NCBI GenBank assembly: GCA_938039295.1
Contig: CALHUY010000095.1
Location: 1 to 10,942, forward strand
Origin: an uncultured Solobacterium sp.
GTDB lineage: Bacteria > Bacillota_I > Bacilli_A > Erysipelotrichales > Erysipelotrichaceae
Reading direction: 5' to 3'
DNA length: 10,942 nt
Part shown: positions 1 to 7,089 of the stretch, piece by piece
Position numbering within the stretch: the first letter of the stretch is position 1
Layout of the letters: each line of letters opens with the position of its first letter
The notes under the pieces: generated by a model
What the model was told of the DNA's origin: nothing
The model's database searches: none
Seen by the model: only the letters and a program-made list of their open reading frames with translations
Position numbers and translations under genes: made by a program

Positions 1-729
1 TAAGCACATATCTTGTAATGACTTAGATACACGACCTTCAATGATTCCAGCCTTAACCTTTTCAGGCTTATTTGCAAGGCTTGGATCATTTGCCATGATT
101 CCTTCTTGAACTTCACGTTCATGAGCTACAACTTCTTGTGGCATTTCATCACGTGATACATATGTTGGGTTCATAGAAGCAACCTGCATTGCCATATTCT
201 TAGCAACCTGAGCATCTGCTGTACCCTTAACAACTGTAACAGCAACAATACGTCCACCCTGGTGTGTATAAGAACCGAATAATTCATCATCGTTCTTTTC
301 AACGATTTCGAATCTTCTTAATGTGATCTTTTCTCCGATAATAGCAACTGCAGCAATGAATGAATCATTCAATGTACCTTCTGCTGTAGGAAGAGCTAAA
401 GCTTCTTCAACTGTCTTAACGTTACTATTGAAGATTGTCTTAGCAGCTTCATCTAATAAAGCTAAGAAACGATCATTCTTAGCAACGAAGTCTGTTTCAG
501 AGTTAACCTCTAATACAACAGCCTTGTTACCTTCGATTAAGATCTTAGCTAAGCCTTCAGCAGCAATTCTGCCTTCCTTCTTAGCAGCCTTAGCAATACC
601 CTTTTCACGAAGCCAGTCAATAGCCTTCTTTGTATCGCCATCGCATTCTGTAAGAGCCTTCTTACAGTCCATCATTCCTGCGCCTGTTAATTCACGCAAT
701 TCTTTTACTTGAGCAGCTGTGATTGCCAT
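1..729 (-). CDS. tsf: Elongation factor Ts (EF-Ts), partial: C-terminus cut by the window edge
   Basis: EF-Ts is the cytoplasmic guanine nucleotide exchange factor that releases GDP from EF-Tu so it can be recharged with GTP during translation. The frame is open from an ATG at 729 to base 1, giving 243 residues without a stop; bacterial EF-Ts is usually about 290, so roughly 50 C-terminal residues are missing. The N-terminal UBA-like domain starts MAITAAQVKELRELTGAGMM (residues 1-20). The family signature ETDFVAKND at 78-86 contains the Asp80-Phe81 pair expected to contact the EF-Tu G domain. The start is supported by a GAGGAGG Shine-Dalgarno about 10 nt upstream, inside the end of rpsB. Only 2 nt separate the rpsB stop from this ATG, so the two are surely cotranscribed and probably translationally coupled. 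rpsB-tsf is a near-universal bacterial pair. No frameshift is visible. Confidence 0.97.
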   Translation of the reverse strand, partial: MAITAAQVKELRELTGAGMMDCKKALTECDGDTKKAIDWLREKGIAKAAKKEGRIAAEGLAKILIEGNKAVVLEVNSETDFVAKNDRFLALLDEAAKTIFNSNVKTVEEALALPTAEGTLNDSFIAAVAIIGEKITLRRFEIVEKNDDELFGSYTHQGGRIVAVTVVKGTADAQVAKNMAMQVASMNPTYVSRDEMPQEVVAHEREVQEGIMANDPSLANKPEKVKAGIIEGRVSKSLQDMCL

Positions 730-731
730 TT

Positions 732-1682
732 TTACTTAGCCTCCTCAGTAGCTGGTGCTGTTGTAGCTTCTGCTTCAGCAGCTGGACGTGTTGTCTGACG
801 GTTTCCGTTAGCGTCTCTACGGAATACACGGCGTTCGCCATTGTAGTTTCCACGACGTTGAGCCATCTGCGCACGACGTTCTTCGAACTTCTGTCTTCTC
901 TTACGTTCATATTCAGCAGCCTGCTGTTCAACGTTGATGATTACATCCTTCATTGTGATATCTTCAGCTGTCTCATCTTCTTGGTGAGCAACTTCTAATA
1001 CACCACCCTTAGCTTCTAAGATAGCGTCAGCAATTACGCTTACCATTAACTTGATAGAACGTACTGCATCGTCATTTGAAGGGATTGGGAAGTCTACTAA
1101 ATCTGGATCAGCATTTGTATCGATTAAAGCGAATACAGGGATGTTTAGCTTACGTGCTTCAGCTACTGCGTTATGCTCTTCTAATGGGTCTACAACGAAG
1201 ATTGCATCTGGCAACTTCTTCATTCCCTTGATACCGCCAAGGAAGTTTTCAAGTCTTTCCTTCTTCTGTAAGAGAACTGCTTGTTCCTTCTTTGTGTAAA
1301 CTGCTAACTGTCCATTTGCTTCCATTTCTTCAATCTCTAATAACTTCTTGATTGACTTCTGGATTGTGCGGAAGTTAGTCATTGTTCCACCTAACCATCT
1401 CTGGTTGATGTAGAAGCTTCCACTTCTTAATGCTTCTTCAAGAATTGTTGCCTGAGCTTGCTTCTTAGTTCCTACGAATAAGATCTTTCCGCCATCTTCA
1501 GCAATCTTCTTTAAAGCATCATAGGCTACTTCTAATTTAGCCTGTGTCTTTGCTAAGTCGATGATATATACACCATTCTTAGCTGTGTAGATGAACTGCT
1601 TCATCTTTGGGTTCCACTTGCGTGTCTGGTGACCAAAGTGTACGCCGTTCTCTAACATTTTCCTCATTGAAACAACAGTCAT
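732..1682 (-). CDS. rpsB: 30S ribosomal protein S2 with a long charged C-terminal tail
   Basis: S2 binds late to the 30S subunit between head and body and is needed for translation initiation together with S1. The 316-residue product opens with the family pattern MRKMLENGVHFGHQTRKWNP (residues 6-25). It continues through NGVYIIDLAKT (36-46), FVGTKKQAQ (69-77), YINQRWLGGTMTNF (91-104) and the second signature region PDAIFVVDPLEEHNAVAEA (158-176). The conserved fold ends near residue 227. The remaining ~89 residues are an acidic stretch, then an Arg-rich segment (259-293), then an Ala/Thr/Glu-rich end. Most S2 proteins have about 230-260 residues, so this tail is an extension. The ATG at 1682 is preceded by an AAAGGTAGG ribosome binding site. 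The gene leads an rpsB-tsf unit behind a 219-nt gap holding a candidate structured leader. Confidence 0.97.
   Translation of the reverse strand: MTVVSMRKMLENGVHFGHQTRKWNPKMKQFIYTAKNGVYIIDLAKTQAKLEVAYDALKKIAEDGGKILFVGTKKQAQATILEEALRSGSFYINQRWLGGTMTNFRTIQKSIKKLLEIEEMEANGQLAVYTKKEQAVLLQKKERLENFLGGIKGMKKLPDAIFVVDPLEEHNAVAEARKLNIPVFALIDTNADPDLVDFPIPSNDDAVRSIKLMVSVIADAILEAKGGVLEVAHQEDETAEDITMKDVIINVEQQAAEYERKRRQKFEERRAQMAQRRGNYNGERRVFRRDANGNRQTTRPAAEAEATTAPATEEAK
735..1001 (-). other. Low-complexity charged C-terminal extension of S2
   Basis: These codons encode S2 residues 228-316, beyond the conserved fold. Three zones can be seen: acidic (about 234-247), a probable helix rich in Arg, Lys, Glu and Gln (252-277) leading into an Arg/Asn/Gly stretch (277-299), and an Ala/Thr/Glu end (300-316). 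Such a segment is probably disordered and solvent exposed. Its role is unknown to me; RNA contact by the basic part is an inference from composition. Confidence 0.8.
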
Positions 1683-1713
1683 ATTTTCTATTTACCTACC
1701 TTTCCGTTGTTTT

Positions 1714-1794
1714 CCACCACAGTTTCGAACACCATCAACATACGGCATGTTCCTAGCGAACCCATATGCACGGGATAATGAATTCACTGTGTGA
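1714..1794 (-). promoter_or_regulatory. Candidate structured 5' leader RNA of rpsB-tsf
   Basis: On the minus-strand RNA three nested stems can be drawn by eye. P1 pairs CACAGT (1791-1786) with ACTGTG (1723-1718), and can extend outward by three more pairs past a bulged G. P2 pairs CG-GCAT with ATGC-CG (1772-1766 with 1748-1743, one bulged U). P3 pairs GTTC (1761-1758) with GAAC (1752-1749) around a GCTAG loop. The element ends about 10 nt before the rpsB ribosome binding site. Ribosomal protein operons are often autoregulated by such leaders, so feedback by S2 is a reasonable guess, but I cannot assign a described leader family. No folding energy was computed. Confidence 0.4.
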
Positions 1795-1844
1795 GAAGTA
1801 CATCTTCCTTTTGCATGACAAAAGTACAAAAGATGCCATTCATG

Positions 1845-1855
1845 ATATTAGCATA
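1845..1855 (-). promoter_or_regulatory. Possible extended -10 promoter for rpsB-tsf
   Basis: The minus strand reads TATGCTAATAT, a TRTG-type extended -10 with a 4/6 match to TATAAT. No good -35 is seen at normal spacing, where the upstream terminator hairpin lies. Transcription would start near 1838 and give a leader of about 155 nt. This is the best candidate in the gap, but weak. Confidence 0.28.
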
Positions 1856-1881
1856 AAACCCTATAGAAGTATAGGGTTTTT
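1855..1881 (-). terminator. Intrinsic terminator closing the lepB-to-phosphorylase operon
   Basis: A perfect 11-bp inverted repeat (1855-1865 with 1870-1880) surrounds a 4-nt loop, 21 nt beyond the phosphorylase stop codon. On the minus strand the distal arm ends GGGTTTT, followed by ATGC, so the U tract is short. On the plus strand the arm is followed by one further T. It is placed to separate the long upstream operon from rpsB-tsf. Confidence 0.75.
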
Positions 1882-1901
1882 ACACATAGATTCTAATTTT
1901 T

Positions 1902-2657
1902 TTACAACAAACTCTTCGCTAGTTTCACTGCAATATCGAAATATAGGAATCTTGCATTACTTTCGTTATCCCCAAGGATACGTGGAGCCCACTCTAACTT
2001 ACTTAAATCATCTGCAGTATAGAGGAATTGATATAACTCATATCCTCTAAAATCTGTTACTGCCTGCAAAGCTGCACATTCCATCTCTACACAGATACAG
2101 CCTTCTCCAACACGTTTATTTTTCTGATTGACTGTCTCACGATAGAAACAATCCGTTGTCCATGTTTTACCGAAGATATAATCAACACCTAGTTCATCAA
2201 ATAGTCTCGAAATTACATTCGCATTTTTAATACTAATATAATCACTTGCTGGAGCGTAGTGATAACTGACACCTTCATCACGATATGCAGACGTTGGAAT
2301 AATGCAATCACCTTCTGGAATTTGTACCAGTGCACCACATGAGCCAAAAATAATAAACTTCTTTACACCAAAGATGACTGAAATTTCTTCAATGAGTCCA
2401 CTAGCACCGACTGCACCTACTTCATTTTGATAGATACCGATAGATGTGTTTTTATAACGGTAAACCGCATGTTTCCCACTGGCAGATCCTGGCATTTTTT
2501 CCATAGGTAGTTCTGTTAAATCTCCAGAAGTAATTAATTTATTCATTACCTTGTGTGAGAAGATACCAATACAAACATCTAACGTTACTGAACTTCGTGG
2601 ATATAATTTTTCTGGTGAAATAAATACATCACTCGTATCAAATGAGTCTGTAATCAT
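1902..2657 (-). CDS. Nucleoside phosphorylase (PNP/UDP phosphorylase family 1)
   Basis: Members of this family cleave the glycosidic bond of nucleosides with phosphate, releasing base and (deoxy)ribose 1-phosphate for salvage in the cytoplasm. The 251-residue protein has the phosphate/ribose-site segment FGSCGAL (104-110) and the substrate region WTTDCFYRET (166-175). It also has the family hallmark VEMECAAL (190-197), whose Glu residues bind the ribose, and ADD at 215-217, where a base-contacting Asp is expected. The general pattern resembles uridine phosphorylase-like members, but specificity cannot be read safely. I chose the ATG at 2657 because AGAGGT lies 4 nt upstream. An in-frame ATG 16 codons earlier (2705) would overlap xerC and has no such site. 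The gene is 13 nt after xerC and is the last gene before the terminator. In B. subtilis the genes after this xerC homologue are clpQ-clpY-codY, so this is a different neighbour. Confidence 0.88.
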   Translation of the reverse strand: MITDSFDTSDVFISPEKLYPRSSVTLDVCIGIFSHKVMNKLITSGDLTELPMEKMPGSASGKHAVYRYKNTSIGIYQNEVGAVGASGLIEEISVIFGVKKFIIFGSCGALVQIPEGDCIIPTSAYRDEGVSYHYAPASDYISIKNANVISRLFDELGVDYIFGKTWTTDCFYRETVNQKNKRVGEGCICVEMECAALQAVTDFRGYELYQFLYTADDLSKLEWAPRILGDNESNARFLYFDIAVKLAKSLL

Positions 2658-2662
2658 ATTTA

Positions 2663-2667
2663 CCTCT
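2663..2667 (-). promoter_or_regulatory. Ribosome binding site that fixes the phosphorylase start
   Basis: The minus strand reads AAAGAGGTAAAT directly before the ATG at 2657. This favours the internal start over the ATG at 2705, and lies within the short gap after the xerC stop. Confidence 0.75.
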
Positions 2668-2670
2668 TTC

Positions 2671-3594
2671 TTACTTTGCACTCTTAGAGTGTGGATGTGC
2701 TTCATCCACGACTTTGCGAAGTCGATCTTGTGTTACGTGAGTATAGATTTGTGTCGTACCAAGATTTTCATGACCCAGTAATTCTTGTACGATACGTAAA
2801 TCTGCACCATTATCCAACATATGTGTCGCAAAACTATGACGTATCATATGGGGATGGATATGGATTGGAAGGTTTGCGTCTTCCCCTGCTTTTTCACAGA
2901 TGAGTTGAATACTTCTAGCTGAGATAGGTCTACCATTTTGATTCACAAAGAGAATATCGTGTTCTTCTACCCTCTCCATGAATGTCCCTCTTGCATTATC
3001 CATATAGTATTGGATGAGTTGTCTACATCGTGGATAGAATGGAACCATTCTTTCTTTGCTTTCTTTACCAAGCACTGTTAAAAAACCTTCTGCTAGATTG
3101 ATGGATGATATTTTTAAACCTGCACATTCACTGACACGTAAACCACATGCATACATAACTTCAATGATACATCGATTGCGTATCTGTACAGGATCATGTA
3201 AATCAAATTGATTTAACATCGTTTCCATTTGGTCAAACGTTAAAAATTCAGGAAGCTTACGATGGATAGAGCCACCCTTAAAGATACGTACTGGATTGGC
3301 TTTGATTCCTTCAAAGCGATTTAAGTATCGATAAAAAGATTTTAGAGAAGAAAGATTGCGGGCATAACTACTATTAGAAAGTGGCTTACCACCAATCTCA
3401 CCATCTCGTAATTGTGTAAAGTAATCACTGACATCTGTTTTTGTGACATGCTCAAAAGAATCGATGTGATGTTTGCGAAGATATTCTAGAAATCTCTCTA
3501 CATCACGGCGATATGCATTTTCTGTATCTTTTGATCCCGTGCGAACACGTGCAATCTGTCGCAAGAAACGATCCAATGATTTCTCAAAGTCCAT
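2671..3594 (-). CDS. xerC: Tyrosine recombinase XerC/CodV type
   Basis: This site-specific recombinase would act with an XerD partner at the chromosomal dif site to resolve chromosome dimers. The 307-residue length is normal. The N-terminal core-binding (SAM-like) domain occupies about residues 5-95 and the catalytic domain about 115-300. All catalytic residues can be placed: Arg153 (GLRVSE), Lys177 (GKESKER), His249 and Arg252 (HMIRHSFATH), His275 (LLGHENLGTT) and the nucleophile Tyr284 (QIYTHV). The gene overlaps the end of trmFO by 11 nt, with the ATG inside the trmFO frame, so translation is probably coupled. The trmFO-xerC order matches gid-codV of Bacillus, which supports the housekeeping XerC call over a phage or transposon integrase. 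No dif or att site was recognised here. The last 18 codons hold three contiguous hairpins, described separately. Confidence 0.94.
   Translation of the reverse strand: MDFEKSLDRFLRQIARVRTGSKDTENAYRRDVERFLEYLRKHHIDSFEHVTKTDVSDYFTQLRDGEIGGKPLSNSSYARNLSSLKSFYRYLNRFEGIKANPVRIFKGGSIHRKLPEFLTFDQMETMLNQFDLHDPVQIRNRCIIEVMYACGLRVSECAGLKISSINLAEGFLTVLGKESKERMVPFYPRCRQLIQYYMDNARGTFMERVEEHDILFVNQNGRPISARSIQLICEKAGEDANLPIHIHPHMIRHSFATHMLDNGADLRIVQELLGHENLGTTQIYTHVTQDRLRKVVDEAHPHSKSAK
2679..2724 (-). repeat. Three abutting perfect inverted repeats at the 3' end of xerC
   Basis: Three perfect hairpins lie head to tail and share boundary bases: CACTC-TTA-GAGTG (2679-2691), GTGGATG-TGCTT-CATCCAC (2691-2709) and CGACTT-TGCG-AAGTCG (2709-2724), as read on the plus strand. 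Stems are 5, 7 and 6 bp. A direct repeat ACTTTGC occurs at 2673-2679 and 2711-2717. The cluster lies within the last xerC codons, 22 nt upstream of the phosphorylase start. No long U run follows, so it is not a standard terminator. Its function is unknown. Confidence 0.7.
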
Positions 3595-4879
3595 TCTTCT
3601 CTTTTAACTCCTGAATGATTTTTAAAGCTTGTGGAGCGTAGGCAGCTTTACGATCTTTCTTCTTCACTTCACCTTCTAGATGCATAATTCCAAAGTTTGC
3701 GTTCATTGGTTGGAAGTGATTTGGATCGGCGTGTGTAATATAGTGTGCCATTGCACCCATCATTGTATTTACACCAAGTACCACTGGTTCTTCACCCTTT
3801 AGTACATGGGCCATATTAATACCTGCTAGCATTCCTGATGCGGCAGATTCTACATACCCTTCAACACCTGTCATTTGTCCTGCAAAGAATAAGTCATCTC
3901 TATCTTTGAACTGATACGTTTCTCGTAGATAGATTGGTGAGCAGATATACGTATTTCGATGCATGACACCATAGCGTACAATTTCCGCATTCTCAAGGCC
4001 AGGTATCATCTGAATAATACGTTTCTGTTCACCCCACTTCAGGTGTGTTTGGAAACCAACGATATTATACAAGGATGCTTGTGCATTATCTTGGCGTAAC
4101 TGTACCACTGCGTAAGGACGCTTCTTACCTTCTTGTTCAAGTCCTACTGGTTTCATCGGACCAAATAGTAAGGTATCTCTACCACGTTTTGCCATGACTT
4201 CAAATGGCATACATCCTTCAAAGAATACTTCTTTTTCAAAGGCATGTACTTCCGCTGTTTCTGCTTGGATTAATTCCATGTAGAAAGTATCGAATTCTTC
4301 CCGTGTCATAGGACAGTTGATATAATCTGCTTCACCCTTATCGTAACGTGACTTCTTATAGGCTTTATCAAAGTTAATTGATTCTGCTGTTACGATTGGG
4401 GCTGCCGCATCATAGAAATAACAATAACGATCATCAATTAAAGTACCGATGGCTTTCATCATCCCCTCAGAACTTAATGGTCCTGTTGCGATAATGGTTG
4501 GTCCATCAGGAATCTTCGTTACTTCTTCCGCAATCACTTCAATATTTGGATGGTTGCGTACCATCTCTGTAACTTCCCTAGCGAACTTTTCACGGTCTAC
4601 TGCTAGAGCACTACCTGCTGGCACCTTATTGTTATCAGCTGCTTGCATAATCAATGAGCCAATCTGACGCATTTCCTCTTTCAAAACACCTACCGCATTT
4701 GTTAATGCGTCAGAGCGTAATGAATTGGAACATACCAGTTCCGCAAAGTCATCGCTATGATGTGCTGGTGAATGCTTGACTGGCTTCATCTCATAGAGGC
4801 GAACTTTAAATCCTCTTTTGGCTAATTGATATGCGGCTTCACATCCTGCTAAGCCCGCACCGATTACAGATACATCCAT
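3584..4879 (-). CDS. trmFO: Folate/FAD-dependent tRNA (uracil-54-C5)-methyltransferase TrmFO
   Basis: TrmFO makes ribothymidine at position 54 of the tRNA T loop, using 5,10-methylenetetrahydrofolate as carbon donor and reduced FAD. The 431-residue protein is family-typical. The FAD-binding dinucleotide fold opens it: VIGAGLAGCEAA (5-16), followed by the acidic end of the second strand near Glu30. The conserved LVCSNSLRSD (48-57) carries Cys50, and EGCMPFEVMAKRG (221-233) carries Cys223. Both lie exactly three residues before the catalytic Cys53 and Cys226 of the B. subtilis enzyme. The C-terminal region has the FAD-contact segment AGQMTGVEGYVESAASG. The gene starts 3 nt after the topA stop, with a GAGG site inside the topA tail codons, and overlaps xerC by 11 nt. 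Gene and neighbours match the Bacillus topA-gid-codV arrangement. Confidence 0.97.
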   Translation of the reverse strand: MDVSVIGAGLAGCEAAYQLAKRGFKVRLYEMKPVKHSPAHHSDDFAELVCSNSLRSDALTNAVGVLKEEMRQIGSLIMQAADNNKVPAGSALAVDREKFAREVTEMVRNHPNIEVIAEEVTKIPDGPTIIATGPLSSEGMMKAIGTLIDDRYCYFYDAAAPIVTAESINFDKAYKKSRYDKGEADYINCPMTREEFDTFYMELIQAETAEVHAFEKEVFFEGCMPFEVMAKRGRDTLLFGPMKPVGLEQEGKKRPYAVVQLRQDNAQASLYNIVGFQTHLKWGEQKRIIQMIPGLENAEIVRYGVMHRNTYICSPIYLRETYQFKDRDDLFFAGQMTGVEGYVESAASGMLAGINMAHVLKGEEPVVLGVNTMMGAMAHYITHADPNHFQPMNANFGIMHLEGEVKKKDRKAAYAPQALKIIQELKEKNGL

Positions 4880-4882
4880 TAG

Positions 4883-7030
4883 TTATTCCTCGTTTTTCTT
4901 TGTACGTTTTGTTGTTGTCTTTTTGGTTGTCTTCTTAGCAGTCGTTTTCTTAGTAGCTGCTTTCTTTGTAGTCGTCTTCTTTGTTGTCTTTTTAGCAGTT
5001 GTCTTTGTTTCCTTTTCCACCTTGGCTTTATCCTTCTTAGAAACGATACGTTCTCCTTCAAGATTCTCCATATAATGACACTTAGGGAAGTTTGAACAAC
5101 CTAAGAAGTATGTTCCATAACGACTCTTACGTTTTAATAATTCACTGCCACAATCAGGACACATTTTGCCTGTTGGTTCTGGCTTTTCTTTTTCTGGTTT
5201 ATCAATTTGTCTAGTATATCGACACTTAGGGAAGTTTGAACAAGAGATAAATTTACCAAATCTACCTGTACGATAGACAAGCTCTCCTCCACAAACCGGA
5301 CAAACTTCACCAACCTTTTCCAATTCTTTCTTTTCCATATTTTCGTATGCATGTTCTAAAAGTGGTTGGAAACGATTATAGAATTCTTTTAGGGTTGCGA
5401 CTTCTTCTGCTGTACCATCCGCAATTTCATCTAATGTAGATTCCATCTTGGCGGTATAACGAACATTGATAATATCTTTAAAGAATTCATCAAGTTTCTC
5501 TGTTGTTAGAATACCCTGTTCTGTAGGTTTGAATACTTTTGTACGACTGCCTTCAGAACTCTTCTCTAGTGTTACGTAACCTCTTGCTTGAATTGTATCG
5601 ATAATCATCGCATATGTAGAAGGTCTACCGATTCCATCTTCTTCAAGTGCCTTGATCAACTTCGCTTCAGTATATCTTGCTGGTGGTTCTGTAAAGTGTT
5701 GGTTCGCTTTAAGCTCCTTTGCAGCGATTTGTTCTTGCTCGTCAAAGGATGGTAAAACGACATCCTTACCAGATTCATATTCACCATATACCTTTAAGTA
5801 ACCATCAAATTTCATCGTACTTCCAGAAGCTGTAAAGTCATAGCCATTCTGACTGAGTGTTAATGTAAGTGAATCATATTTTGCTGCAGACATTAAGGAT
5901 GATAGAGCACGTGCATAAATTAATGCATATAACTTATATTGTTCACTTGTTAAATGTGCCTTTAACTTTTCTGGAGTATTGGCAAGACTTGTTGGACGAA
6001 TTGCTTCGTGAGCGTCTTGAGAATTTGAATCATTACTTACATGGTATGTACCTAAATACTGCTTTCCATATTCATTCTGAATGAGTTCTCTAGCGCCATT
6101 TACATATACATCTGATAGACGTGTACTATCTGTACGCATGTATGTGATTAAACCCTCTTGACCATTTCCTACATCCACACCTTCATATAATCGTTGTGCG
6201 ATTGACATCGTACGCTTTGCAGAAAAGGAAAGTTTTGTGGAAGCTTCTTGTTGCAGTGTACTTGTAATAAATGGTGGACGTGCTTCACGCTTACGTGTAG
6301 TGGACTTGATATTAGACACAACAAAATTACCCTGGCATGCATCATATGCTTTCTGGGCCTCTTCTTGTGTTTTTAATTCTGCTTTTTTTCCATTGATTTT
6401 TGTAAGACTAGCCGCAAAATCAATCTTATCTTTATGAAACTTCGCATCTAATGTCCAATATTCTTCTGGAATAAATGCTTGAATCTCCTTTTCACGTTCA
6501 ACAACTAACTTTAACGCTACTGATTGTACGCGACCAGCAGACTTGGAGCGAATCTTATTATGTAATAGTTTTGATAACTTAAAACCGATAATACGGTCTA
6601 AGATACGTCTTGTTTCTTGGGAGTGTACAAGGTCCATATCAATTGCACGCGGAGATTGGAACGCTTCTTGTACTGCATTTTTAGTAATTTCATGGAACGT
6701 AACACGGTCGATTGCATCTTCAGATAATCCTAGTTCTTGCGCTAAATGCCAACTGATAGCCTCACCTTCACGGTCCGGGTCGGTTGCGAGATACACACGC
6801 TGTGCTTTGGCAGCTTCTGCGCGCAGTTCTTTCACTGTTTCCTTTTTATCCTTTGAAATCTCATATGTTGGCGCAAAATCATTTTCTACATCAACACCAA
6901 GACCCTCTTTTCCTCTTGTCGCAAGATCGCGAATATGTCCCTTACTAGAAATAACGGTATAATCTTTTCCTAAGTATTTTCCAATCGTCTTTGACTTTGA
7001 TGGTGACTCCACAATCACTAAGTTTTTCAT
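4883..7030 (-). CDS. topA: DNA topoisomerase I (type IA) with Lys/Thr-rich tail
   Basis: TopA relaxes negative supercoils behind RNA polymerase by cutting one strand through a 5'-phosphotyrosine. The 715-residue protein begins with the TOPRIM domain (about 1-115), showing Glu8 in VIVESPSKSKTI and the metal-binding acidic triad Asp84-Asp86-Glu88 in ATDPDREGEA. The cleavage domain follows, with the active-site Tyr297 in TYMRTDSTRLS. Two C4 zinc ribbons are intact: Cys577/580/597/603 and Cys624/627/645/651. Residues 667-715 form a lysine/threonine-rich tail. I chose the ATG at 7030 because GAGGAGG lies 7 nt upstream and the product then begins MKNLVIVESPS as expected. An in-frame ATG at 7063 would add 11 residues that bear no family resemblance. 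It sits between dprA (57-nt gap) and trmFO (3 nt), as in Bacillus. Confidence 0.97.
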   Translation of the reverse strand: MKNLVIVESPSKSKTIGKYLGKDYTVISSKGHIRDLATRGKEGLGVDVENDFAPTYEISKDKKETVKELRAEAAKAQRVYLATDPDREGEAISWHLAQELGLSEDAIDRVTFHEITKNAVQEAFQSPRAIDMDLVHSQETRRILDRIIGFKLSKLLHNKIRSKSAGRVQSVALKLVVEREKEIQAFIPEEYWTLDAKFHKDKIDFAASLTKINGKKAELKTQEEAQKAYDACQGNFVVSNIKSTTRKREARPPFITSTLQQEASTKLSFSAKRTMSIAQRLYEGVDVGNGQEGLITYMRTDSTRLSDVYVNGARELIQNEYGKQYLGTYHVSNDSNSQDAHEAIRPTSLANTPEKLKAHLTSEQYKLYALIYARALSSLMSAAKYDSLTLTLSQNGYDFTASGSTMKFDGYLKVYGEYESGKDVVLPSFDEQEQIAAKELKANQHFTEPPARYTEAKLIKALEEDGIGRPSTYAMIIDTIQARGYVTLEKSSEGSRTKVFKPTEQGILTTEKLDEFFKDIINVRYTAKMESTLDEIADGTAEEVATLKEFYNRFQPLLEHAYENMEKKELEKVGEVCPVCGGELVYRTGRFGKFISCSNFPKCRYTRQIDKPEKEKPEPTGKMCPDCGSELLKRKSRYGTYFLGCSNFPKCHYMENLEGERIVSKKDKAKVEKETKTTAKKTTKKTTTKKAATKKTTAKKTTKKTTTKRTKKNEE
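4886..5032 (-). other. Repetitive Lys/Thr tail of TopA
   Basis: These codons encode residues 667-715. From about 679 onward the sequence is built from repeated KKTT, TTKK and TAKK units, resembling the tails of histone H1-like bacterial proteins. The DNA is correspondingly an imperfect short repeat (AAR-AAR-ACN-ACN codons). Such a tail would add non-specific DNA affinity, perhaps for processivity; that role is an inference. It is probably length-variable by slippage, and it also contains the trmFO ribosome binding site near its end. Confidence 0.85.
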
Positions 7031-7037
7031 TTTAGTT

Positions 7038-7044
7038 CCTCCTC
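7038..7044 (-). promoter_or_regulatory. Strong ribosome binding site fixing the topA start
   Basis: The minus strand reads GAGGAGG followed by a 7-nt spacer and ATG at 7030. It decides in favour of that start over the upstream in-frame ATG at 7063. Confidence 0.9.
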
Positions 7045-7051
7045 GTGCAAA

Positions 7052-7089
7052 ATTCTTTTCCAAGAATAGCCGAAAAATTCTGATTTTTC
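7052..7089 (-). repeat. Two small AT-rich hairpins in the dprA-topA gap
   Basis: GAAAAAT pairs with ATTTTTC around a 4-nt loop (7072-7089, overlapping the dprA stop). ATTCTT pairs with AAGAAT around a GGAA loop as read on the minus strand (7052-7067), followed by TTT. Neither is GC-rich enough to be a convincing terminator. They may trim readthrough into topA or protect an mRNA end. Confidence 0.35.

Noticed and set aside
323..712. Long plus-strand open frame opposite tsf
   Set aside because: It is antisense to a clear EF-Ts frame, encodes no recognisable protein and has no ribosome binding site of note. It is a shadow of codon bias in a highly expressed gene.
1683..1901. Hidden small gene or tRNA in the rpsB upstream gap
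   Set aside because: The open frames there run antisense or cross the terminator, lack good ribosome binding sites, and no cloverleaf can be drawn.
2671..3594. Integrase of a phage, integron or genomic island
   Set aside because: The tyrosine recombinase sits in the conserved trmFO-xerC position, has housekeeping length, and no att repeats, tRNA or phage genes are nearby.
4879..5061. Small Arg/Lys-rich minus-strand protein overlapping the topA 3' end
   Set aside because: It is only the alternative frame of the repetitive Lys/Thr codons; low-complexity DNA gives open frames easily.
6543..6962. 139-codon plus-strand open frame opposite topA
   Set aside because: It lies antisense to the conserved TOPRIM region of TopA, and its translation shows no family motif.
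7031..7063. Eleven-residue N-terminal extension of TopA from the ATG at 7063
   Set aside because: The ideal GAGGAGG lies inside this stretch and points to the ATG at 7030, and the extra residues have no counterpart in the family.
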